Assembly: GCA_900555375.1 (NCBI GenBank)
Contig: USLC01000001.1
Coordinates: forward strand, 1 to 30,828
From: an uncultured Eubacteriales bacterium
GTDB lineage: Bacteria > Bacillota > Clostridia > Monoglobales > Monoglobaceae
Reading direction: 5' to 3'
Length of the DNA: 30,828 bases
The notes under the pieces are model-generated. The model was not told the origin of the DNA and did not search any database. It worked only from the letters and a program-made list of their open reading frames with translations. Shown here one piece after another: positions 22,562-30,828 of the stretch (position 1 is its first letter; every line of letters begins with the position of its first letter). A program made the translations under genes and the position numbers.

Positions 22562-25378
22562 GTGATTCCGATCAGAGCCAAAATACTGTCATTTATCCAA
22601 AAGGTTTTTGTCCTTTTTCTGGCGTGCCTTATGATTATATTTGTTGTCCCCGTCTGGATATTTCCCGACTATGACGCACCGAGCGCCGAGGGTGATTTTG
22701 TGCGCCTCTCCGCCTCCTCCGCAGTATATGCGGACAAAGGCTTTGAAGGCTCCGAAGCCGTTCCCGTGGGCAACGGCTCTTCGATATATCTTAAATACAG
22801 TCTTTTAAGATTTTCTAAAATAAGCACCGATGAGATAAAAGAGGTCAGACTTCGCCTTTCCTTCCTTGCGGGAAGCGGAGGATTGCGCAACAATATAGCC
22901 GTCGGCGTAACCGATACCGATGACAAATCAACCTCTGACAAATCGGCTGCTTTGTCTTATGCAATCCGTCCCGTTTTTGACATACTTCACCCCGACACCG
23001 CGCGCGGCGACAGCCTTGCAGAGCTTGATGTAACCGAGTATGCAAAATCCGTGCTTTCGGCAGGCAAAACCGACATTATTTTTATGATATATTCAACCGA
23101 CTCAATTCCTGTGCTGATGGCATCTTCATCAAACGAAGACCCCGCATACCGCCCCTACCTTAAGGTTGTAACAGGTATGGCAAATGATACCGATGCGCCG
23201 TCCCTTTCAAAGGTTTCTCTGTCAGACTGCGCTTTTGTCTCTCAGGGTCAGCCCGACAAACGCGGAATTTCTTTAGGCTCGGGAGAAGTTGTCACCGTCG
23301 GCGGCGGAAACGAAATTTATATGAAGTTTAAACTGAACCGAGACGCAATCTCCGGCACTCTCTACCGTGCGCGCCTTTACCTCTCCAAAAACAGCGGAAA
23401 AGGTAAAATTAAAATCTGCACGGTGGACAACAACGAATGGTCAAGCGAGCTTATTTCATATGCCTCGCGGCCGCAGGGTTCGCAGTCTCTTCCCACCGAG
23501 TATACAGTCTCAAACAACGGCGAGCTTTTACTGGACATATCTCAGCAGATATGCGATGCCGCAGCCGCATCGGACATAATAACGCTTAAAATCACGGGGG
23601 TTGAAAACAGCGAAATAAATATACAAAGCGCCTCTTCGCAGTTTGCCCCAAAGCTGTATCTGAACACCTCGGCTCACGCAGAAATCGGGTGCGCGGAAAG
23701 CGCGGCGCTGTCGGCCCTCGGCAACAATACCCCCGCCTATGTTATGAAGAACCTGACCGAGACGTATCAGGACGGCAGCGGAAAGACAGCCAAGCTGCGC
23801 TGGGAGGAATACGATTTAAACGGCAAAAATATCAACAATGCCCATATTTCATCAAACGGAAGCATCACCCGTCCCAAATGGTTTGAGGGCGGTGTAAGCG
23901 TTGTTGCCTCCGCTGCAATCAAGTGCGACAGTTACTCTATAAAACGCAGTTATTCCATAACCATTCCTGCCGAGGCTCCGCCCGATTATACCAAATACAG
24001 CTTCGGCAACTATATTGACATAGGAAACACCCAAAGCGAGGATTCGCAGAAGTTTGAAAGCGTAAACATCAGCCCTCCCAAAAAGCGCAGGGTAAGCGGA
24101 CGGCAATTCTCTTACAGAAGTCCCGAAGACGGAGGGGTTATGGTTTTAAACTTTGTGTGCAATCCCGACCTGCAAAATTACCTCACTCTTAAATTCCGCT
24201 GTGAGGACGAGGCAGCAGGCAAAATCTTTATAGCCGAATCAAATAATCCCGAAAACCTGACAGAGCTGACCGCACCCGAGTTTAAAAACAGCCAAAGCAA
24301 GCGTTTTGTGTATGCAACATATGCCCTCCCGCAGGAATTTACCGATGGGAAAAAGCAAGTCAGCCTCTGCCTCAGCTTCAGCTCTGACGAGCGCTTAAAC
24401 AATCAGGCTGATATATACGCCGCATACCTTACACAGTCACCGTATTTTGAACCTAAGCAATTTTCAAAGCAGGGCGAGACGGTGATAACAGAGCCATATC
24501 TCGGGGCAAATGCCGCAATGGAATTTGTAAACACTCTGCTTGCCTTCTCTGTATCGGGAATAAGCGACCTTATCTTCCCCGAACAAAACAGCGCCGCGCC
24601 TCAAAACGGAACCACGGAAAGCAAGCCCGTATACAGTCTCGGCGAAAACGCTGTGCTGTTTGAAGGTGAAGAAGCCAATATCGCATTTTCATTTAACAAA
24701 GAGCAAGGGTATGCCGATATATATCAAAGGACAACCTATTACGACCGATATTGCGCTCATTGTCCCATAACTTCGGACGGCGTACTTACCGCGGCGGACT
24801 TCGGAAGCTACAAACTGATTATAAACAGGTCGGAATCCGAAACCAAAAATATCCCCGTAAATCAACTTGAATTTTCGGGTGTATATAAAGACATCGTCAG
24901 CGGTAAGTACTACTCCTTTTCCGAAGGCCTGCAAAGAACGGATGACAGCGCCGTTCCCGAAAGCGTTTCGGTCTTGGATGGCAACGACCTTAAAGCAAAT
25001 CCGAATCAGGTTATTCTTCTTTCAAGAATTTCCGAACCGGTTCAAGGCTCTGACTGGCGTGTAAGCACTATAAACGGAAAAAGCGTATCAGAGCTAACCT
25101 ATACATCTCCGCAGAAGATTGACAGCATATCGGTTAAATCCGTTGGTGACTTCCCGTCGGACACAGACAGTATTGAAGTCATATTCAGCGTTTTCAGGGA
25201 CGGCAAGCTGGTTAAAATGTATAAGTCAACCGTAAGCGTTATTGAGAGCATCCCCGTATACAACATCGATACCTCAGGCTTTGACCTGTACCTTGACAAA
25301 ACTGCCGAGCTTCGCATTTTTATCACGGATAACCACAGCCCAGCAAACGAGATAAAACCCAAGCTTGAACTTCCGTAA
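22562..25378 (+). CDS. Large membrane-anchored surface protein, DNRLRE/CBM96-like and Ig-like modules
   Basis: I cannot name this 938-residue protein. A short basic N-terminus and one membrane helix (15-34) anchor it facing outside; no SLH or sortase motif is seen. Residues about 45-205 and 214-364 look like two DNRLRE-type (CBM96-like) beta-sandwich modules (VRLRLSFLAG and ARLYLSKNSG strands, AELDVTEYAKSVL and LLLDISQQI helices). About 380-470 resembles an atrophied bacterial Ig domain (LRWEEYD, SSNGSITRPKW). About 475-636 is another beta-rich domain (NYLTLKFRCED). The last 300 residues match nothing I know. GTG 22562 is the best canonical start (AAGGG 10 bases before). Binding of polysaccharide is an inference. 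Confidence 0.75.
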   Translation: MIPIRAKILSFIQKVFVLFLACLMIIFVVPVWIFPDYDAPSAEGDFVRLSASSAVYADKGFEGSEAVPVGNGSSIYLKYSLLRFSKISTDEIKEVRLRLSFLAGSGGLRNNIAVGVTDTDDKSTSDKSAALSYAIRPVFDILHPDTARGDSLAELDVTEYAKSVLSAGKTDIIFMIYSTDSIPVLMASSSNEDPAYRPYLKVVTGMANDTDAPSLSKVSLSDCAFVSQGQPDKRGISLGSGEVVTVGGGNEIYMKFKLNRDAISGTLYRARLYLSKNSGKGKIKICTVDNNEWSSELISYASRPQGSQSLPTEYTVSNNGELLLDISQQICDAAAASDIITLKITGVENSEINIQSASSQFAPKLYLNTSAHAEIGCAESAALSALGNNTPAYVMKNLTETYQDGSGKTAKLRWEEYDLNGKNINNAHISSNGSITRPKWFEGGVSVVASAAIKCDSYSIKRSYSITIPAEAPPDYTKYSFGNYIDIGNTQSEDSQKFESVNISPPKKRRVSGRQFSYRSPEDGGVMVLNFVCNPDLQNYLTLKFRCEDEAAGKIFIAESNNPENLTELTAPEFKNSQSKRFVYATYALPQEFTDGKKQVSLCLSFSSDERLNNQADIYAAYLTQSPYFEPKQFSKQGETVITEPYLGANAAMEFVNTLLAFSVSGISDLIFPEQNSAAPQNGTTESKPVYSLGENAVLFEGEEANIAFSFNKEQGYADIYQRTTYYDRYCAHCPITSDGVLTAADFGSYKLIINRSESETKNIPVNQLEFSGVYKDIVSGKYYSFSEGLQRTDDSAVPESVSVLDGNDLKANPNQVILLSRISEPVQGSDWRVSTINGKSVSELTYTSPQKIDSISVKSVGDFPSDTDSIEVIFSVFRDGKLVKMYKSTVSVIESIPVYNIDTSGFDLYLDKTAELRIFITDNHSPANEIKPKLELP

Positions 25379-25383
25379 CAAAA

Positions 25384-25421
25384 AAACAAGAGCCGCACTC
25401 AATTGAGTGCGGCTCTTGTTT
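25384..25421. terminator. Bidirectional terminator, 38-bp perfect palindrome
   Basis: AAACAAGAGCCGCACTCAA is followed directly by its exact reverse complement. The hairpin has a GC-rich core and short T runs on both sides, and lies between the converging surface protein and nptA genes. Confidence 0.9.
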
Positions 25422-25424
25422 ATA

Positions 25425-27194
25425 TTATTTCTCCGCCTTTTTTAACGAATACTTCTTTTTGTACATATTGTACTTTTCAACAAAATCGTTTTCATCATCA
25501 TTCTTAACGTGACTTAAATAATCGTGAGTTTCAAGTGCCTCGTTGTTCGGCGCAATCAGCGATACCGCTATGTTTGAACAATGTCCCGCTATTCTTTCGT
25601 ACGCTATAAGCAAATCCGAGAGAATAAATCCCATTTCAACTGTACAGGCTCCGTCCCTCAAACGCTGAACCTGATTGTTTTTAATCTTATGCTTAAGCTT
25701 GTCTATAAGCTGGTCAAGTGGTTCTACCTTCTTTGCCTCTTCAAGGTCGTCACTGTACAATGCCTTTGAAGTAATCTCAATTATTTCTTTAACCGCGCTG
25801 CCCATAACCTTCATATCATCCGTTACTTTATCAGGAAATACAATGTTTTTTTCGTGTATTTCTTTTGCGGCACGCATAATATTCACAGAGTGGTCAGATA
25901 TCCTTTCAATATCCCCTACCGAGTGCAGAAGCCTTGTTACCTCAACGCTGTCTTTTGAATTAAGCTCGCGCGAAGAAATTTTCACAAGGTAAGAGCTTGT
26001 CTTATCTTCATACTTATCAACCTCGCCTTCCCACTCTTTAATGCGGCTTGCGATACTTTTATCATATTTATGAAGCAGCTCGGTTGCCTCAATTACTCCT
26101 TTTTTGGTAATCTCCGCCATCTCGCATACAACATCGCGGCACTTCTCAACCGCAAAAGAAGGCATCGACAAAAATCTGTCATCAAGTGTTGCAAAAATAT
26201 CCTTCTCCTGCTTTTCGCCCTTAATCGTAACCTTTGCCAGCTTTTCTATTTTGTCACAGAAAGGCATAAGAATTATCGTTGATATTATATTAAACAGCGT
26301 ATGAATAATAGCGATTGTCAAAACACTTACATTCATATTTCCGTCCATAATCGGAAATTTAAAGATTGCGTTTAATATATAAAACGCGGTTGCAACTATT
26401 ATTACGCCAATCATCTTGATATATACGCACGATGCGGCAACCCGCTTTGCCTGAACGTTACCCGTTATAGAAGAAAGTACGGGCGTAATGGTTGTTCCTA
26501 TATTCTGACCCAAAATAATCGGTATAGCCGTTGAGTACGGAATCGCCCCCGTCAGCGATAACGCCTGAAGGATTCCGACAGACGCCGATGAAGACTGTAT
26601 TATCGCCGTGAACAATGTACCCACAATAATGCCCATTACAGGGTTTGAGAACATAACAAGCATCCGCGAGAACGACTCGCTCTCTTTAAGCCCTTCCATA
26701 GAGCCGCTCATCATATCCATTCCGAACATCAGTATTGCAAATCCAATCAAAATAGAACCGATATTCTTTTTTTGGTCGCTTGAATTTGCCATTATCATTA
26801 TAATGCCTATAACGGCAAGTATCGGCGAAAAAGATTCGGGCTTAACCAACCGCAGAATAAAATTCTCTCCGTTAATTCCCGTTAAGCTGAGAAGCCACGC
26901 CGTAACCGTTGTGCCTATATTTGCGCCCAGAATTATGCTTATAGTCTGCGACAGCTTCATTATCCCCGAATTTACAAATCCGACAAGCATAACGGTTGTT
27001 GCGGAGGACGACTGAATAATAGCCGTAACGCTTAGCCCGAGCAGGAAACCTTTAAAACGGTTTGAAGTAAGCTTTGCAAGAAACATCTCAAGCCGTCCGC
27101 CCGCAAGCTTTTTAAGCCCATCGCCCATAAGCTCCATACCATACAAGAAAAGTGCCAATCCGCCCAAAAGCGTCAGGACAGAAAACAAATCCAT
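25425..27194 (-). CDS. nptA: Na/Pi cotransporter family protein with PhoU-like domain
   Basis: This is a sodium-dependent phosphate transporter of the NptA/PNaS family (589 residues). The membrane part (about 1-320) has the two inverted repeats, each with a QSSSA motif (IIQSSSATTVMLVGFVNSG and IIQSSSASVGILQALSLTG) and the GANIGTT or GQNIGTT loop. Residues about 345-560 form a helical PhoU-like cytoplasmic domain (LLHSVGDIERISDHSVNI, ERIAGHCSNIAVS). It is a single gene with its own promoter. Whether phosphate is really the substrate is not shown by the sequence. The ATG follows GGAGG at normal distance. Confidence 0.93.
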   Translation of the reverse strand: MDLFSVLTLLGGLALFLYGMELMGDGLKKLAGGRLEMFLAKLTSNRFKGFLLGLSVTAIIQSSSATTVMLVGFVNSGIMKLSQTISIILGANIGTTVTAWLLSLTGINGENFILRLVKPESFSPILAVIGIIMIMANSSDQKKNIGSILIGFAILMFGMDMMSGSMEGLKESESFSRMLVMFSNPVMGIIVGTLFTAIIQSSSASVGILQALSLTGAIPYSTAIPIILGQNIGTTITPVLSSITGNVQAKRVAASCVYIKMIGVIIVATAFYILNAIFKFPIMDGNMNVSVLTIAIIHTLFNIISTIILMPFCDKIEKLAKVTIKGEKQEKDIFATLDDRFLSMPSFAVEKCRDVVCEMAEITKKGVIEATELLHKYDKSIASRIKEWEGEVDKYEDKTSSYLVKISSRELNSKDSVEVTRLLHSVGDIERISDHSVNIMRAAKEIHEKNIVFPDKVTDDMKVMGSAVKEIIEITSKALYSDDLEEAKKVEPLDQLIDKLKHKIKNNQVQRLRDGACTVEMGFILSDLLIAYERIAGHCSNIAVSLIAPNNEALETHDYLSHVKNDDENDFVEKYNMYKKKYSLKKAEK

Positions 27195-27247
27195 AAATCA
27201 TACCTCCGTATTAAACACAGCCCAATATTCAACTGACTCCAATATAT

Positions 27248-27275
27248 ATCATACCATATTTTTCATAAAAGTCAA
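27248..27275 (-). promoter_or_regulatory. Promoter of nptA
   Basis: On the minus strand TTGACT (27270-27275) is followed after 16 bases by TATGAT (27248-27253), with an extended -10 TG. The 208-base gap between nptA and cdsA holds this promoter and the hairpin after cdsA, and nothing else that I see. Confidence 0.75.
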
Positions 27276-27358
27276 CATTAAAACTCACATTCTGTCTACA
27301 TTAACGATTTTACCGTACAACACGGCGAATTTTATAGTTAACCTGATATCGGCTGCCA

Positions 27359-27396
27359 GACTAAAGAGACTGCCGAAAACGGCAGTCTCTTTAGTC
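27359..27396 (-). terminator. Hairpin after cdsA, no U tract
   Basis: A perfect 17-bp stem (GACTAAAGAGACTGCCG and its complement) with a 4-base loop lies 7 bases after the cdsA stop. On the minus strand the T-containing part (CTCTTTAG) is inside the stem and no T run follows. It may still end or protect the pyrH-cdsA transcript. Confidence 0.6.
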
Positions 27397-27402
27397 ATTA
27401 TT

Positions 27403-28239
27403 CTACATTAAAACCGGAACATTATACAAAAACAAAAATACTGTAGGCGCAACAAATATGATGCTGTCGCACCTGTCAAGGATTCCGCCGTGTCCCGGCA
27501 ATATATTTCCAAAATCCTTTATATCATACTGACGCTTTATCGACGATGCAACCAAATCTCCGATTTCGGATATAACAGCCGCAATCAGTCCAAGCACAAA
27601 CAGTAAAATCAAGTTAAAATGCCTGCCGTTTAAAAATCCCGCAAACATATTATTTACGACTATTCCGAACAAAACAAACATTACTCCGGCGCCCACAACT
27701 CCGCCGACAGCGCCCTCTACCGTCTTTTTGGGACTTATATCGGGGCAAAGCTTATGCCTGCCGAACATTCTTCCCGCAAAATATGCGCACGTATCGGCAG
27801 AAAACGCGCCGATAAATACAAGCCATATAAAAAATCTTCCGAACTCCATCGAACGGATATGAATTACATATGACAAAAAGTACGGAATGTATATAATTCC
27901 AAGCAAAAGCATAGCTATATCCGCTGCCTTAACCCGCCTGTTATAAATCAGCATAATTAAAAACAGCCCTACCACATACAAATACACAAGTATCAACGTT
28001 TCCTGGATACTCAGCATAAGCCCTATAGGAATTATAACGGCGGCAATAATGCCCATCGCGCATAAACCGCGGTGTTCTATCAGCTCAACCGCCTTATAAT
28101 ACTCATAAAGACCCACCATAGACGCCGCAATAACCGTCAGCGTAACAAGAATCGACGGTCCGAGCAAAACAATTATCAGCACAGGGGCGCAAATAACCGA
28201 TGTCAGCACCCTTGCCTTAAGCGAAGCATCTTTCTTCAT
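27403..28239 (-). CDS. cdsA: Phosphatidate cytidylyltransferase
   Basis: CdsA makes CDP-diacylglycerol from CTP and phosphatidate, the branch point of phospholipid synthesis (278 residues, about eight membrane helices). The signature near the C-terminus is complete: SADTCAYFAGRMFGRHKL, SPKKTVEGAVGG, and GDLVASSIKRQYDIKDFG-ILPGHGGILDRCDS. The start is ATG 28239 with AAGGA upstream. It follows uppS, as in most Firmicutes. The next genes usually found here (dxr and rseP) are absent; the operon ends in a hairpin. Confidence 0.96.
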   Translation of the reverse strand: MKKDASLKARVLTSVICAPVLIIVLLGPSILVTLTVIAASMVGLYEYYKAVELIEHRGLCAMGIIAAVIIPIGLMLSIQETLILVYLYVVGLFLIMLIYNRRVKAADIAMLLLGIIYIPYFLSYVIHIRSMEFGRFFIWLVFIGAFSADTCAYFAGRMFGRHKLCPDISPKKTVEGAVGGVVGAGVMFVLFGIVVNNMFAGFLNGRHFNLILLFVLGLIAAVISEIGDLVASSIKRQYDIKDFGNILPGHGGILDRCDSIIFVAPTVFLFLYNVPVLM

Positions 28240-28263
28240 ACAGTTCTGTCCTTTCCGATAATT

Positions 28264-29025
28264 TTAAACCGCTCCGAAGCGTCTGTCCCTGTTCTGGTAT
28301 GCGATAATGGCAGATTTCATATCATCTTCTTTAAAATCGGGCCAGCATATGTCACTGAGCCAAAATTCCGAATATGCCGCCTGCCAAAGCAGAAAGTTTG
28401 ACAGTCTCTGCTCTCCGCTGGGGCGAATAATCAAGTCAACCTCGGGCAGAGAAGCGGTGTCCAGATATGAGGCAAATATCTGCTCGTTCAATTCTTCCGC
28501 ATCTATTTTGCCTTTCTTAACATCCTCGCTCACTTTACGCGCCGCTCGGACAATCTCGTCTCTTCCACCGTAGTTAAGCGCAAGGTTAACAATGATTGCC
28601 TTTCCGTCCTTGGTAACGTCCTCCGCGTGCTTTATTGCCCTTTGAAGCCTATCATCAAACCTTGATATATCTCCGCTTACCATAAAACGTGCGTCTTTCT
28701 CGGCAAATCTTTTCTCTGCGCTTATAAGATAGCTGTACAGCAAATCCATCAGCGCCGAGACCTCCTCCTCAGGACGGCTCCAGTTCTCTGTCGAAAAAGC
28801 ATACGCGGTAAGCGCCTCTATACCGAGAGAAATACAATAATCCATTATTCTCTCAAGCGTTTTGGCTCCTTGTCTGTGTCCCGCGCTTCTGGGCAGACCG
28901 CGCCGCTTTGCCCATCTTCCGTTTCCATCCAGAATAATTCCTATATGCTTCGGAAGCCGCGACATATCAATCTGCCCTTTCGGCACGGCTTTGTCCGAAT
29001 TATCGAACTTTTTTCTGAAAAACAT
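28264..29025 (-). CDS. uppS: Isoprenyl transferase (undecaprenyl diphosphate synthase)
   Basis: UppS condenses isopentenyl units into undecaprenyl diphosphate, the lipid carrier for cell-wall building blocks (253 residues). Motifs are IGIILDGNGRWAKRRG with the catalytic Asp, GHRQGAKTLERI, TAYAFSTENWSRP, NYGGRDEIV and the C-terminal LIIRPSGEQRLSNFLLWQ. Start choice is uncertain among GTG 29034, ATG 29031 and ATG 29025; I take 29025 because GGGTGA is spaced for it. It lies between frr and cdsA. Confidence 0.96.
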   Translation of the reverse strand: MFFRKKFDNSDKAVPKGQIDMSRLPKHIGIILDGNGRWAKRRGLPRSAGHRQGAKTLERIMDYCISLGIEALTAYAFSTENWSRPEEEVSALMDLLYSYLISAEKRFAEKDARFMVSGDISRFDDRLQRAIKHAEDVTKDGKAIIVNLALNYGGRDEIVRAARKVSEDVKKGKIDAEELNEQIFASYLDTASLPEVDLIIRPSGEQRLSNFLLWQAAYSEFWLSDICWPDFKEDDMKSAIIAYQNRDRRFGAV

Positions 29026-29040
29026 CCGCATCACCCAAAT

Positions 29041-29595
29041 TTAAACTTCCATTATTTCTTTTTCCTTATCAGCGGTAATGTCTTCAATCTTCTTTATAAA
29101 TTTATCCGTAATCTTCTGAACCTTCTCTTCAAGATCCTTTAAATCATCCTCGGTAATTTCGTTATTCTTTTTCTGCTTTTTAAATTCATCGATTGAATCG
29201 CGTCTGATATTTCTTACGGCAACCTTTGCCTCTTCTCCGCGCTTTGAAATACTCTTTTTAAGTTCTTTTCTGCGCTCCTCTGTAAGCGGAGGGAAGTTAA
29301 GGCGGATAACTCTGCCGTCATTGTTCGGATTTATCCCGACGTCAGAGCTTAAAATTGCTCTTTCGATATCCTTTAAAATTCCCGCATCCCACGGCTGAAT
29401 TATTATTGTTCTTGCCTCCGGCACGGAAATTGTACCCACCTGAGCAAGCGGAGTCTGAACCCCATAGTATTCAACCGTTACTTTGTCAAGTATGGCAGGA
29501 TTTGCGCGTCCCGCACGCACCGAGGCATAGTCAGCCTCAAGCGCTGCTATTGCCTTACTCATTTTACTTTCAGTTTTCTGCATAATAAACTCCAT
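29041..29595 (-). CDS. frr: Ribosome recycling factor
   Basis: RRF splits post-termination ribosomes together with EF-G (184 residues, the usual length). The three-helix bundle and its signature are clear: SVRAGRANPAILDKVTVEYYG, then IIQPWDAGILKDIE, and LNFPPLTEERRKEL. I keep ATG 29595, since homologues have about a dozen residues before the KMSKAI helix; an ATG at 29583 is also possible. A small 10-bp palindrome (CCGTTAACGG, 29608-29617) sits next to its ribosome binding site. Confidence 0.97.
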   Translation of the reverse strand: MEFIMQKTESKMSKAIAALEADYASVRAGRANPAILDKVTVEYYGVQTPLAQVGTISVPEARTIIIQPWDAGILKDIERAILSSDVGINPNNDGRVIRLNFPPLTEERRKELKKSISKRGEEAKVAVRNIRRDSIDEFKKQKKNNEITEDDLKDLEEKVQKITDKFIKKIEDITADKEKEIMEV

Positions 29596-29659
29596 TCCGT
29601 CCGCCCTCCGTTAACGGCGCAGACACTTTTATATTATTAAAATTTAAACAACCGTCTTA

Positions 29660-30376
29660 TTATTGAACATCGTTTGATACATATGTTCCGATATCCTCGC
29701 CCATAACGGCTCTTTTAATATTCTCGGGGTCATCAAGTCCGAAAACAACAAGCGGAATATTGTTGTCCATACAGAGCGATGTCGCCGTTGAATCCATAAC
29801 CCCAAGCTTTCTGTTCAAAACCTCCATATAAGAAAGCTTTTTAAACTTTGTTGCATTAGGATTAATATTCGGGTCGCTGTCGTACACGCCGTCAACCTTT
29901 TTAGCAAGAAGGATAACCTCTGCATCGATTTCGGCTGCGCGGAGCGCGGCGGTTGTATCCGTAGAGAAGAACGGATTACCCGTTCCGCAGGCAAATATTA
30001 CAACCCTTCCCTTTTTAAGATGAGAAGCTGCCTTTAATCTGATATACGGCTCGGCTATCTGGCGCATCTCAATCGCCGTCTGAACTCTGCCCTCAACCCC
30101 GAGGTGTTCAAGCGCATCAAGCATAGCAAGCGAATTTATAACCGTTGCAAGCATACCCATATGGTCGGCACGCGAGCGATCCATACCCTCGCCCGTGCGT
30201 CCTCTCCAGAAGTTGCCGCCGCCGACAACTATAGCAATCTGCACGCCCATATCATAGCATTCTTTTACCTTGCGCGCTATTGCGTCTATCGTTGCCTGAT
30301 CCAGTCCGAAGCCTTTCTCTCCGGCGAGAGCCTCACCGCTGATTTTAAGCATAATTCTTTTGTATTTCGGTTCCAT
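29660..30376 (-). CDS. pyrH: UMP kinase
   Basis: PyrH phosphorylates UMP to UDP (238 residues, hexameric amino-acid-kinase fold). Motifs are LKISGEALAG, VVGGGNFWRG, RADHMGMLATVINSLA, GTGNPFFSTDT and the aspartates of AKKVDGVYDSDP. It is strongly conserved and followed by frr, the standard pair. The ATG follows AAAGGAG. In many genomes rpsB and tsf precede it; here the upstream gene is instead the Ser-rich membrane protein. Confidence 0.97.
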   Translation of the reverse strand: MEPKYKRIMLKISGEALAGEKGFGLDQATIDAIARKVKECYDMGVQIAIVVGGGNFWRGRTGEGMDRSRADHMGMLATVINSLAMLDALEHLGVEGRVQTAIEMRQIAEPYIRLKAASHLKKGRVVIFACGTGNPFFSTDTTAALRAAEIDAEVILLAKKVDGVYDSDPNINPNATKFKKLSYMEVLNRKLGVMDSTATSLCMDNNIPLVVFGLDDPENIKRAVMGEDIGTYVSNDVQ

Positions 30377-30421
30377 AGTCGAAAATCTCCTTTATTTTAT
30401 CTTTAATTTGGTCTTGTAATA

Positions 30422-30828
30422 TTATCTGCCCGACGAGTCTGATGACGAGCCCGATGTGCCCGATGACTTTGATTTGCCCGACGAAGACGATGAACTTGAT
30501 GAACTTGACGAACTCGACGAAGACGACGAACTCGACGAACTTGACGATCCCGATGAACCCGACTTTGAAGATGTACTGTCTTTAAGAATACTGTTCTCTT
30601 CCTTAAGGCGTCTGTTCTCATCCTCAAGCTGTTCTACCTGCGTTTTAAGTCTCTCTGTCTCTGTCGCGGCATTTTTCTTGTCCGATGCATTCTCTCTCGG
30701 AAACATCATAACTTTAAAAGACATCCCGAAAGCGGTCAAAAACACTCCTGCTGTTATAAGAAATATTCCAAATCCGGCAAGAAATTTTCTTCCTCCGGAT
30801 GCTTTTTCTTTTTTGGGGAACTGTTCCA
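30422..30828 (-). CDS. Membrane protein with coiled coil and poly-Ser tail (5' end beyond window)
   Basis: The reading frame is open to the right edge of the window, so the N-terminus is missing. From the edge it reads a basic stretch (PKKEKASGGRK), one membrane helix (FLAGFGIFLITAGVFLTAFG), a charged coiled coil rich in Glu, Leu and Asn (ETERLKTQVEQLEDENRRLK), then about 45 residues that are mostly serine with some Gly. The tail most likely lies outside the cell. No family is recognised. The serine run uses TCG, TCA, TCT and AGT codons, so it is kept as protein, not just a DNA slip. A GTG at 30745 could start a shorter form but would cut the helix. Confidence 0.7.
   Translation of the reverse strand, partial: EQFPKKEKASGGRKFLAGFGIFLITAGVFLTAFGMSFKVMMFPRENASDKKNAATETERLKTQVEQLEDENRRLKEENSILKDSTSSKSGSSGSSSSSSSSSSSSSSSSSSSSSSSGKSKSSGTSGSSSDSSGR

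Noticed and set aside
30440..30560. Repetitive GACGAACTCGACGAA-like DNA considered as a microsatellite, CRISPR or structural repeat
   Set aside because: It is the in-frame Ser codon tract of a membrane protein with varied codons and no spacer-repeat structure.

Overview
This window reads as the chromosome of an anaerobic Gram-positive Clostridia-type bacterium, probably a gut lineage. The evidence is a V-type ATPase operon, strong AGGAGG-like ribosome binding sites, sigma-A-like promoters, a PrkC/PP2C pair beside RsgA and Rpe, separate secD and secF genes, an S-layer-homology (SLH) protein, and a secreted protein with a copper-amine-oxidase N-terminal-like domain. The genus cannot be fixed from the sequence. 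The window is almost fully coding and contains no tRNA, rRNA, CRISPR array, insertion sequence or phage gene that I could recognise. No gene-free stretch exceeds 300 bases.

Layout. (1) 15-5083, plus strand: V-ATPase subunits C, F, A, B and D, the 3' part of an operon whose membrane subunits lie upstream of the window, closed by a bidirectional terminator. (2) 5121-7363, minus: secD-secF. Upstream of them is a small secreted Cys-containing protein (7431-7793) with its own very good promoter. (3) 7920-17439, minus: a long operon, fmt - yugP-like zinc peptidase - rsmB - rlmN - PP2C phosphatase - prkC - rsgA - rpe - thiN - lipoprotein, driven by a promoter at 17477-17505. It joins translation initiation, rRNA modification, ribosome assembly and cell-wall-linked Ser/Thr signalling. 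(4) 17683-19061, plus: an isolated hisH-hisF pair. (5) 19091-21629, minus: two secreted envelope proteins, one with a copper-amine-oxidase-like N-domain and tandem repeats, the other with three SLH domains joined to an M15/VanY-type peptidase. (6) 21773-22324, minus: bioY, divergent from a 938-residue membrane-anchored surface protein (22562-25378, plus) that is the least explained gene here. (7) 25425-27194, minus: Na/Pi cotransporter with PhoU-like domain. (8) 27403-30828, minus: pyrH - frr - uppS - cdsA, preceded by a poly-serine membrane protein that runs off the window.

Most genes are conserved housekeeping. The more unusual material is in the envelope genes and their control regions: two perfect 15-bp direct repeats around a TTGACA upstream of the large surface protein, an 8-bp direct repeat two helical turns apart upstream of hisH, a perfect dyad inside the promoter of the small secreted protein, a SLH-M15 fusion, and Ser-rich extracytoplasmic tails on both PrkC and the protein upstream of pyrH. 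I found no clear evidence of a wholly new multi-gene system. The large surface protein and its repeat-bearing promoter are the best candidates for something undescribed.
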